Positions 1-4,871 of a stretch of 5,446 nt of DNA are shown here, in pieces; positions within the stretch are counted from its first letter, which is position 1, and each line of letters begins with the position of its first letter. The position numbers and the translations under genes were made by a program. The DNA is from Planctomycetota bacterium. GTDB taxonomy: Bacteria > Planctomycetota > Planctomycetia > Pirellulales > Pirellulaceae. Where the stretch lies: contig JAJSAJ010000120.1 in assembly GCA_024274855.1 (NCBI GenBank), forward strand, positions 1-5,446. Direction: 5' to 3'. Below the pieces are notes generated by a model. That model was not told the origin of the DNA and did not search any database. It saw nothing but the letters and a program-made list of their open reading frames with translations.

Positions 1-9
1 ATCCGTGGG

Positions 10-1593
10 TTATTCCCATTCAATGGTGGCCGGTGGTTTCGAGCTGATATCGTAGCAAACTCGATTGACCCCTTTCACTTCGTTGATGATCCGTGTCGAG
101 ATGCGTGCCAGAACATCGTACGGCAAGCGACTCCAATCCGCGGTCATGAAATCGTCTGTGTTGACACATCGAAGTGCGACCGCGTTATCGTAGGTTGGCG
201 AGTCGCCCATGACGCCGACACTCTGTACGGGCAGCAGCACGACGAAGGCCTGGGCCGTATCGCGATAGAGTCCGGCGGCCTTGATCTCGTTGACGGCGAT
301 GGCATCGGCTTCCCGGAGCACTTCAAGACGGTCACGCGTGATTTCACCCAGGCATCGGACAGCCAGCCCCGGGCCTGGGAACGGGTGGCGCCACACGATG
401 TCTTCAGGCAGTCCCAATTCGAGTCCCAGGCGGCGTACTTCGTCTTTGAACAGGTCGCGCAGCGGTTCAATCAGCTCGAATCCCAGTTCGTCTGGCAGTC
501 CTCCCACATTGTGGTGCAATTTGATCGTCGCCGCCGGGCCGTCAGCCGCGGCACCACTTTCGATCACATCGGGGTACAAGGTCCCCTGAGCCAGAAAGCG
601 AGCGTTTTGGATCTCTTGGGCTTCGCTGGCGAAACACTCGATGAAACAACGCCCGATGCGTCGCCGTTTTTCCGTGGGGTCGGTGATTCCTTCTAAATCG
701 GCCAGGAATTTGTCTTCGGCCGTTACGACATGGAGATCGGCGTGAAAGTGGTTCGTAAACTCCGAGATGACGGCCGCTTTTTCGTCTTTCCGTAGCAGGC
801 CATTGTCGACCAGGATGCAGGACAACTGAGCGCCGATGGCCTGATACAAGAGGGCCGCCGTAACCGACGAATCGACGCCGCCCGACAGACCGCAAATGAC
901 GCGTGCGTCCCCAACCTGACGGCGAATCTGTTGGACCGTCTCGTTGGCGAAATCACCCAGTCGCCAAGTTCCCTCGCAACCACAGACGACCATCAGGAAA
1001 TTGCGCAAGATCAAGCTGCCTAGCGGCGTGTGTGTCACCTCGGGATGAAACTGGAGCCCGTAGACGGGCAACTCGCGATGCTTGACCGCCGCGATCGGAC
1101 ACGTTGACGTCCGAGCCAACGCGGTAAAGTCGTCCGACACGCGAGTTACCTGATCGCCATGACTCATCCAGACGTCCGTGGTCTCTGGGATCCCATCAAA
1201 CAAGTCGGAGTGGTTGACCAGTTGCAGTTTGGCGGGACCGTATTCTCGATTGGGACAATTATCGACTCGCCCACCAAGCGCGTCACAGGCCAATTGCATG
1301 CCGTAACAAATCCCGAGAATCGGCAGCCCCAACTCGAACAGCTTCGGATCACAGCGAGGCGCCTTCGGCTCGTAAACACTCGATGGGCCCCCCGACAAGA
1401 TCAACCCGCGTGGCGCGTGCTGGCGAATCTGCTCGGCTGTGATGTCGTGACGGACAATCTCACAGAAAACATGCTGCTCACGTACGCGCCGTGCAATTAA
1501 TTGGGCGTATTGCGAGCCGAAGTCCAAGACCAGCACCCGCTGGTTGGCAACGCTGGATGAACTCGTTTCGGTCCGTGAAACCGGACTGTCCAT
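10..1593 (-). CDS. guaA: GMP synthase (glutamine-hydrolysing)
   Basis: Cytosolic enzyme that aminates XMP to GMP using ATP and glutamine, the last step of de novo guanine nucleotide synthesis. The 527-residue protein is full length (E. coli GuaA is 525). Residues ~18-205 are the class I glutamine amidotransferase domain: LDFGSQY at 23-29, the nucleophile Cys96 in GICYGMQ, and His183 and Glu185 in QFHPEV complete the triad. Residues ~215-400 are the ATP pyrophosphatase domain, with the P-loop SGGVDSS at 237-243 and LVDNGLLRK at 261-269. The C-terminal dimerisation domain carries HPFPGPGLAVR (403-413) and ends SKPPATIEWE. The ATG at 1593 is supported by a Shine-Dalgarno GAAGAGGG eight bases upstream. 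This start gives a short Ser/Thr-rich N-terminal extension (residues ~2-15) slightly longer than in E. coli. No frameshift or missing catalytic residue is visible. The gene is divergent from surE, and its stop TAA lies at the window edge, so downstream context is unknown. Confidence 0.98.
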   Translation of the reverse strand: MDSPVSRTETSSSSVANQRVLVLDFGSQYAQLIARRVREQHVFCEIVRHDITAEQIRQHAPRGLILSGGPSSVYEPKAPRCDPKLFELGLPILGICYGMQLACDALGGRVDNCPNREYGPAKLQLVNHSDLFDGIPETTDVWMSHGDQVTRVSDDFTALARTSTCPIAAVKHRELPVYGLQFHPEVTHTPLGSLILRNFLMVVCGCEGTWRLGDFANETVQQIRRQVGDARVICGLSGGVDSSVTAALLYQAIGAQLSCILVDNGLLRKDEKAAVISEFTNHFHADLHVVTAEDKFLADLEGITDPTEKRRRIGRCFIECFASEAQEIQNARFLAQGTLYPDVIESGAAADGPAATIKLHHNVGGLPDELGFELIEPLRDLFKDEVRRLGLELGLPEDIVWRHPFPGPGLAVRCLGEITRDRLEVLREADAIAVNEIKAAGLYRDTAQAFVVLLPVQSVGVMGDSPTYDNAVALRCVNTDDFMTADWSRLPYDVLARISTRIINEVKGVNRVCYDISSKPPATIEWE

Positions 1594-1601
1594 GGTCTGT
1601 G

Positions 1602-1609
1602 CCCTCTTC
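1602..1609 (-). promoter_or_regulatory. Ribosome binding site of guaA
   Basis: On the minus strand GAAGAGGG lies eight bases before the ATG at 1593. It fixes that ATG as the start and therefore supports the short Ser/Thr-rich extension ahead of the conserved amidotransferase core. Confidence 0.75.
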
Positions 1610-1679
1610 AGAGTCTGCCATTACGCGATCGGTGGTTGACGCATCTCGGTTCGCCAGCCGCCCAGCCCTCCCTGGCACG

Positions 1680-1713
1680 AAATACAAAATCCCGCCAGCA
1701 ACCAGCGGGCGGG
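1680..1713 (-). promoter_or_regulatory. GC-rich leader hairpin followed by a T-rich tract (possible attenuator)
   Basis: On the minus strand CCCGCC (1713-1708) can pair with GGCGGG (1696-1691) across an 11-base loop, and ATTTTGTATTT follows directly. This has the shape of a weak intrinsic terminator. It lies only a few bases downstream of the predicted guaA start site and about 90 bases before the start codon, so it could attenuate guaA or stabilise the 5' end of its mRNA. I see no upstream minus-strand gene that it would terminate, and no known purine riboswitch core. The T tract is interrupted, so termination is uncertain. Confidence 0.4.
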
Positions 1714-1725
1714 ATGGAAGCACGC

Positions 1726-1754
1726 ATTATAGGCGTCCAGGCCATAACCCTCCA
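1726..1754 (-). promoter_or_regulatory. Candidate sigma70-type promoter of guaA
   Basis: A perfect -10 hexamer TATAAT reads on the minus strand at 1731-1726. At 17-base spacing the -35 position is TGGAGG (1754-1749), which matches TTGACA at only three positions. Transcription would start near 1719-1720, giving a leader of about 125 nt. The -10 is convincing, the -35 is weak, and it is the best candidate upstream of guaA. Confidence 0.5.
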
Positions 1755-1941
1755 GTAGTCTGTTCGCTATCCGCAAACTTGGCGTCCGTGCCATACGTTT
1801 TCGCCACCACGCTCGACATTACGGCGGCTTGGAAACCCTTAATAGCCCCCCAGCTTCCCAACTCCCTCGAGCGTCACAGGTCTTCCGTACGCGGTTATTG
1901 GTTCGCAGCTAAGCGGGTCCACGCTCTCGCACGGTCCTCAT

Positions 1942-2101
1942 CCGCCATCCGTTGCCGTTCACGCTGTTGGGGTCTGACGCAATTTTCGGCGGAGAAAGCG
2001 TTTCTTTATGCGAACACATTTTGTCGCCGAAAATGGGTCTGACCCCTTGGAAGCGAACCGGCGGCCTACATTCCGTGAACGGTTACCGCCATCCGTTGCC
2101 G
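1942..2101. repeat. 16-bp direct repeat bracketing element copy 1
   Basis: CCGCCATCCGTTGCCG occurs at 1942-1957 and again, identically, at 2086-2101, so the two copies bracket the palindromic element. The left copy overlaps the first bases of the region shared with copy 2, and the right copy lies 29 bases beyond the shared right end. It is therefore not a simple target-site duplication. It may reflect local duplication at the insertion site or a longer element boundary. Confidence 0.6.
1952..2056. repeat. Palindromic dispersed element, copy 1 (REP/MITE-like)
   Basis: About 103 bp (1954-2056) match 3718-3820 with seven substitutions and no gaps, in the same orientation. The element folds on itself. 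The left arm 1969-1991 (GGGGTC ... ATTTTCGGCG) pairs with the right arm 2025-2046 (CGCCGAAAAT ... GACCCC) through 6 bp, a mismatch, 3 bp, a small internal loop and 10 bp, leaving a 33-base apical loop. Most differences from copy 2 fall in the loop or just outside the arms; the arms themselves are identical. It contains no gene. Its size, palindromy and intergenic position suggest a non-autonomous mobile or REP-type element, perhaps moved by a transposase encoded elsewhere. Confidence 0.9.
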
Positions 2102-2172
2102 CCGCAACCGCCGCAGAATAGGAATGATCGTCGCAATCCGTTTGAATATATAGGTTTGCGTGACTTGCCTCG

Positions 2173-2201
2173 TTGAACATTGGCCGGCGTCCGACTATCA
2201 T
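2173..2201 (+). promoter_or_regulatory. Sigma70-like promoter of surE
   Basis: TTGAAC (2173-2178, four of six to consensus) and TATCAT (2196-2201, five of six) are separated by exactly 17 bases. The predicted start near 2208 gives a leader of about 55 nt before the GTG at 2263. The promoter lies downstream of the dispersed element, so the element should not disrupt it. Confidence 0.6.
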
Positions 2202-2247
2202 GGTGACAGACGGATCACCGAGGGATCGTGAAGCAATCGACTGCCAT

Positions 2248-2252
2248 GGAGA
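2248..2252 (+). promoter_or_regulatory. Ribosome binding site of surE
   Basis: GGAGA ends ten bases before the GTG at 2263. An in-frame TGA at 2254-2256 leaves no other start upstream, so the unusual GTG start is forced, and the protein begins exactly at the conserved beta strand. Confidence 0.65.
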
Positions 2253-2262
2253 CTGAACGGAC

Positions 2263-3033
2263 GTGGAAATACTACTGACTAACGACGATGGCATCTATGC
2301 ACCAGGCTTGGAAGCGCTCGAACACGAATTGACTCGGTTGGGGAACGTCACGGTCGTCGCGCCCGCAACCGAACAAAGCGGCGTGGGGCACTCGATCACC
2401 TTCCTGACACCGCTGATATGTAAAGAAGTCTACGACGGAGATCGGCGGCGCGGATGGGCCGTGCAAGGCAGTCCTGCCGACTGCGTGAAGATTGGGATCT
2501 TTCAGTTCTGCCCAAAACGACCAGATCTGGTTGTCAGTGGTATGAACGGCGGCCTGAATGCCGGAATCAATGTTCTCTATTCCGGGACGGTCGCGGCCGC
2601 GATTGAAGGCGCTTTTTTTGGGATTACAAGCTGTGCCGTTTCACTGGAGTACGATGAACATGCGGATTATCCAAAAGCGGCCGCAGTGGCTCGGCATGTG
2701 ATCGAGCAAATACTGGATCAGAAAGGTGATCAGCCGCAACTGTACAACTTGAATATCCCCGCCGTGGCGCTGACGCGCCCGACCGAGGTGCGTGTGGTTC
2801 CGATGAGTCTGGAACGATATGGGGAACAGTATATTGAACGTCAGGACCCTCGCGGCCGTTCGTATTATTGGGCTGCTCCCCTGACGCCAGACGGTCCGGG
2901 GCAGCCGAATACTGATTTGGCTGCGGTTGAAAAAGGGTTCGTTACTTTAACGCCACTGCATTATGATATGACGCAAGTGGCGGCCCTCGAACAAATGAGA
3001 CAGTGGCGTCTTGAGCTACCGGGGGCGTCTTGA
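2263..3033 (+). CDS. surE: 5'/3'-nucleotidase SurE (stationary-phase survival protein)
   Basis: SurE proteins are cytosolic metal-dependent phosphatases that remove phosphate from nucleoside 5'- and 3'-monophosphates, and in some species act on short polyphosphate; they aid stationary-phase survival. The 256-residue length is typical. Metal ligands known from Thermotoga SurE are present at the same positions: Asp8 and Asp9 (TNDDG), Ser39 (EQSGVGHS) and Asn95 (SGMNGG). Other hallmarks are VQGSPADCVKIG (67-78), LYSGTVAAAIEGA (105-117) and YNLNIPA (161-167). The start is GTG, fixed by an in-frame stop three codons upstream and by GGAGA. The extreme C-terminus (about the last four residues, and the stop) lies in a 19-bp tandem repeat and is probably not the original end. 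The catalytic core is intact. The next gene follows in the same direction after 106 bp, so the two may be co-transcribed. Confidence 0.97.
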   Translation: MEILLTNDDGIYAPGLEALEHELTRLGNVTVVAPATEQSGVGHSITFLTPLICKEVYDGDRRRGWAVQGSPADCVKIGIFQFCPKRPDLVVSGMNGGLNAGINVLYSGTVAAAIEGAFFGITSCAVSLEYDEHADYPKAAAVARHVIEQILDQKGDQPQLYNLNIPAVALTRPTEVRVVPMSLERYGEQYIERQDPRGRSYYWAAPLTPDGPGQPNTDLAAVEKGFVTLTPLHYDMTQVAALEQMRQWRLELPGAS

Positions 3034-3059
3034 GCTACCGGGGGCGTCTTGAGCTACCG
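3007..3059. repeat. 19-bp tandem repeat, about 2.8 copies, at the 3' end of surE
   Basis: The unit CGTCTTGAGCTACCGGGGG occurs at 3007-3025 and 3026-3044, followed by a 15-base partial copy at 3045-3059, all without mismatches. Because 19 is not a multiple of three, the second copy is read in another frame and supplies the surE stop TGA (3031-3033). Perfect identity indicates a recent expansion, for example by replication slippage. Confidence 0.95.
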
Positions 3060-3126
3060 CGAAGAGCGGATGACGATGATTCGGCCAATGGCCCGGATGA
3101 CGTTTGAACCGATCATCACGTTTTCT

Positions 3127-3133
3127 GAAGGAG
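3127..3133 (+). promoter_or_regulatory. Strong ribosome binding site of the lipoprotein gene
   Basis: GAAGGAG lies six bases before the ATG at 3140. It decides for this ATG over the TTG at 3104, which has no comparable signal. Confidence 0.8.
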
Positions 3134-3139
3134 AAGACT

Positions 3140-3715
3140 ATGCAACGGACGGTGTTGAAAGCCCGGCGTTTGAAATGCATGTATTGCGGACGCAGGTGTC
3201 AGAAACGAACCACGGGAACGGCCAGGACTCGAGCGTGCTCGCTTCTCGGCTGTGGCCTCGCGACGTTGGGCATGATGCTGGTTCCGATGGCAGGTTGTGA
3301 GCCGCAGTCGGCGAATACTGGCTCGCCAAAACCGGCCGAAACCAAGCCCTCAACAGCGCAGAAGGCGGCCGACCTGGTCGGCTCGATGCAGTCGCCCAAG
3401 ACCGAGCGTGTCAAGGCGGAAGTGGGAGTTGGCAAGGAAGGCCAACGCTTGGAGAACCCGGATCTTGTCCAGCCGATTGTCGCACCGGCACGAGCCCTTT
3501 TTCGGACCAAGCAACGTGTGGTGTTCGAGATTCAGATCCCCCACGCATTGCAGCTGTACAAGGCACTCAAGGGAAAAGCGCCCGAGACGCAGGATGAGTT
3601 TATGCAGCAGATTGTCAAAGCGAATAAGATTCAGTTGCCCAAACTGCCCGAAGGCCATCGCTATGTTTACGATCCGGAAAAAGAGGAACTGATGGTCGAA
3701 CGGCCGGCTAAATGA
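3140..3715 (+). CDS. Putative lipoprotein of unknown function
   Basis: I do not recognise a named family. From the ATG at 3140, chosen for its GAAGGAG six bases upstream, the product has 191 residues. A basic N-terminal stretch contains a CxxCxxxC cluster (Cys13, Cys16, Cys20). A hydrophobic segment (~34-50) ends in PMAGC, a lipobox-like site with Cys53 as the candidate lipidated residue, though the region before it is unusually long. Residues ~54-115 are Lys/Pro/Ser/Thr/Ala-rich and look disordered. The C-terminal ~75 residues look folded: VVFEIQIPHALQLYKALKGK (127-146), then a QDEFMQQIV helix and KLPEGHRYVYDP. That last segment resembles planctomycete proteins I recall, and its 'LY..LKGK.P.T..EF' pattern is reminiscent of type II secretion pseudopilin tails; both points are inference. 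It probably acts at the inner face of the outer membrane or in the periplasm. The dispersed element begins immediately after its TGA. Confidence 0.82.
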   Translation: MQRTVLKARRLKCMYCGRRCQKRTTGTARTRACSLLGCGLATLGMMLVPMAGCEPQSANTGSPKPAETKPSTAQKAADLVGSMQSPKTERVKAEVGVGKEGQRLENPDLVQPIVAPARALFRTKQRVVFEIQIPHALQLYKALKGKAPETQDEFMQQIVKANKIQLPKLPEGHRYVYDPEKEELMVERPAK

Positions 3716-3828
3716 TAGCCGTTCACGCCGCTGGGGTCTGACGCAATTTTCGGCGGAGAAAGCGTTTGTTTACCCGAACGCATCTTGTCGCCGAAAATGG
3801 GTCTGACCCCTTGGAAGCGACTAAATGA
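3708..3828. repeat. 8-bp direct repeats flanking element copy 2 (possible target-site duplication)
   Basis: CTAAATGA stands at 3708-3715, where it includes the stop codon of the lipoprotein gene, and at 3821-3828, directly after the shared element sequence. A third related copy, CGGCTAAATGA at 3833-3843, matches 3705-3715 over 11 bases. The pattern suggests insertion into the gene's stop region with local duplication. Copy 1 lacks an equivalent 8-bp pair, so this is not proven. Confidence 0.5.
3716..3820. repeat. Palindromic dispersed element, copy 2 (REP/MITE-like)
   Basis: This is the second copy of the element at 1952-2056, same orientation and ungapped. The arms are 3733-3755 and 3789-3810, again with GGGGTC and GACCCC ends and the ATTTTCGGCG/CGCCGAAAAT inner stem. 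It abuts the TGA of the lipoprotein gene and is flanked immediately by CTAAATGA on both sides (3708-3715 and 3821-3828). It would sit in the 3' end of that gene's mRNA as a long hairpin and might serve as a transcript end or stabiliser, although no T tract follows it. Confidence 0.9.
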
Positions 3829-3847
3829 CACACGGCTAAATGACGTA

Positions 3848-3883
3848 CGTGCGGTACACGAATACACGGTCGTGTGCCGTATG
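3848..3883. repeat. 13-bp imperfect inverted repeat (RNA hairpin)
   Basis: CGTGCGGTACACG (3848-3860) can pair with CGTGTGCCGTATG (3871-3883) across a 10-base loop, all 13 pairs forming in plus-strand RNA if G-U wobbles are allowed. Wobbles in the plus-strand sense suggest it acts as plus-strand RNA if it is functional. No T tract follows, so it is not a classical terminator. Confidence 0.5.
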
Positions 3884-3919
3884 AAAATGGGGGTGAGGTC
3901 GCCAGGCGGATTTTACAGC

Positions 3920-3988
3920 CTGTCACAAGACGGCCGGTACGGAGTATTCGACCGCAGGTGTTTTTTGTATCGCGATGTCTTGTGACAG
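3920..3988. repeat. 12-bp perfect inverted repeat bracketing 45 bp (possible mini-MITE)
   Basis: CTGTCACAAGAC (3920-3931) and GTCTTGTGACAG (3977-3988) are exact reverse complements. Taken as TGTCACAAGAC ends (3921-3931 and 3977-3987), the 67-bp unit begins TGT and ends ACA, as many insertion sequences do, and is flanked by GCC on each side. The inner 45 bases contain a short CGGT/ACCG stem followed, after a few bases, by a T6 run (3961-3966). It is unrelated to the GGGGTC element. It could be a very small non-autonomous transposon, a regulator site, or a transcript structure. Confidence 0.6.
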
Positions 3989-4024
3989 CCTTCAACCATG
4001 TGTGGCAAAACGCGTTCGCGGCTA

Positions 4025-4062
4025 CCGAGCGACGGGCTCCCCTGCCCGTCATGGATGCTCGG
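4025..4062. repeat. Bipartite GC-rich hairpin upstream of the secreted-protein gene
   Basis: CCGAGC (4025-4030) pairs with GCTCGG (4057-4062), and directly inside it GACGGGC (4031-4037) pairs with GCCCGTC (4044-4050) around a TCCCCT loop, with a six-base bulge ATGGAT on the 3' side. All 13 pairs are Watson-Crick. It lies about 80 bases before the start at 4141, so it may be a structured 5' leader. No T tract follows it. Confidence 0.5.
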
Positions 4063-4140
4063 ACAGAGCTTGCGAATCCCGTTTCGTAACACACGCTTGA
4101 AGTGCCCCTTCGATCGATCTTTTGAACAGGCGTCCTCCCT

Positions 4141-4752
4141 ATGAGAAACAATCTCCAGATGTTGGTGATGTTGGCGTGTTGCTGTGCCGGGCCCTCGGCA
4201 CTCGGTGCCGATTGGATTGCCGCGCCGTCCTACTACACCCACGATCCGGAAACCGGCCGTCGTGTCACCCAGTACTCGCCGATCGGACCCTTCTATACTT
4301 ACGCTCGGTCCGACTACATGCGCAGCGGCTATCGGCAGACTCGCAGTAGTATTCAGGTGGGGGCCAGCATGGACAACATGCACATTGTGGAAGAATGGGG
4401 ACGTCCGGTCCGGCCGTATGGCGAATGGCGATTCCCCTACCGTCCCTACTCGGTGCCATACAGTGCGTGGGGCCCTCCCTTCGCCGGGATGGGATACCCG
4501 GGCTATCCGGGCTACGGATACCCGTACGCCGGCCCGAGACCCGAGCTACCATACAATCGCGGAAATGGCGGCGCGATGGGTCAAAATCCGCCGCCATGGC
4601 ATGACGGTGCGTATCCCCAATATCCGCCCTCGCGCCCTCGCCAAAATCGGCCACGTCGCCCGCGACCGCCGCACCCGGTCCCCTATGGTGCCGGGGCCCA
4701 CGGCGCGGCACCTGGTCCCGGTGGCCCCGCACGACCACCCGCGGGCCCCTGA
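4141..4752 (+). CDS. Secreted Tyr/Pro/Gly-rich protein of unknown function
   Basis: The 203-residue product starts with a likely Sec signal peptide: a short charged start (MRNN), a hydrophobic core 5-16, and probable cleavage near Ala23 (ALGA before DW). The mature N-terminal half (24-110) is the ordered-looking part, with DWIAAPSYYTHDPETG, RQTRSSIQVGAS and HIVEEWGRPVRPYGEWRFP (81-99). I associate this sequence style with planctomycete-specific secreted proteins but cannot name a family. Residues 111-135 form a Gly-Tyr-Pro run (GYPGYPGYGYPYAG), and 149-203 are Pro/Arg/Gly-rich and probably disordered. The protein is presumably periplasmic or envelope-associated. The ATG at 4141 has only a weak upstream AGG, and an alternative in-frame ATG lies at 4159, but the first gives the better signal peptide. 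The gene stands alone, convergent with the next gene. Confidence 0.83.
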   Translation: MRNNLQMLVMLACCCAGPSALGADWIAAPSYYTHDPETGRRVTQYSPIGPFYTYARSDYMRSGYRQTRSSIQVGASMDNMHIVEEWGRPVRPYGEWRFPYRPYSVPYSAWGPPFAGMGYPGYPGYGYPYAGPRPELPYNRGNGGAMGQNPPPWHDGAYPQYPPSRPRQNRPRRPRPPHPVPYGAGAHGAAPGPGGPARPPAGP

Positions 4753-4871
4753 TCTTCCGGTTGGCTGCGTTGTTTTGTGAACCCCTGATTCCGATTCGGC
4801 ATGCGGTCGACCGAGGTTGCCCAACGGGTTTGACGAGCTTTCTTCGTGCACGCAACGCCCGTCGATCTCTG

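Larger units (their letters stand above)
1594..2262. other. Intergenic region between divergent guaA and surE
   Basis: This 669-bp gap has no credible gene. It holds the guaA promoter and leader hairpin (1680-1754), the first copy of the palindromic dispersed element (about 1952-2056), a 16-bp direct repeat around that element, and the surE promoter (2173-2201). In 1755-1941 I see no RNA gene, gene remnant or clear repeat. Open frames across the region have atypical composition and are explained as chance or by the element. Confidence 0.7.
3821..4140. other. Non-coding region with several inverted repeats
   Basis: These 320 bp separate element copy 2 from the next gene. They hold duplicated stop-region sequence (3821-3843), a 13-bp hairpin (3848-3883), an 11-12-bp inverted-repeat pair (3920-3988) with an internal T run, and a bipartite GC-rich hairpin (4025-4062). 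I found no convincing promoter hexamers for the gene at 4141 and no credible gene. Minus-strand open frames here have no recognisable protein features, and one reads through the dispersed element. Confidence 0.65.

Noticed and set aside
1860..1940. tRNA-like GGTTCG followed by GGGTCC around 1900-1920
   Set aside because: No cloverleaf arms or acceptor stem could be formed around it.
1491..2042. Plus-strand open frame of 183 codons over the guaA 5' end and intergenic region
   Set aside because: It overlaps the guaA start antisense, has no ribosome binding site or recognisable domain, and runs into the dispersed element; low-complexity Arg/Ser/Pro content suits a chance frame.
1959..2294. Minus-strand open frame of 111 codons
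   Set aside because: It begins inside surE antisense and ends in dispersed element sequence; its only similarity is to the other element copy.
3104..3139. Upstream TTG start for the lipoprotein gene
   Set aside because: The TTG at 3104 lacks a ribosome binding site, whereas the ATG at 3140 has GAAGGAG at ideal spacing.
3844..3900. Possible group II intron domain V-like sequence (GCCGTATGAAAA)
   Set aside because: The conserved domain V stem, its catalytic triad and the flanking domain VI are not present; only a short string looks similar.
3723..4383. Minus-strand open frames of 142 and 156 codons
   Set aside because: They cross the hairpin-rich intergenic region, the dispersed element or the secreted-protein gene antisense, and show no domain, signal or start signal.
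4265..4855. Minus-strand open frame of 196 codons antisense to the secreted-protein gene
   Set aside because: It is Arg/Gly/Pro-rich as expected from antisense of a GC-rich repetitive gene; the plus-strand frame has a signal peptide and coherent motifs.
4753..4871. Bidirectional terminator between the convergent genes
   Set aside because: Apart from a 10-bp palindrome CGGTCGACCG at 4804-4813 there is no stem followed by a T tract on either strand.
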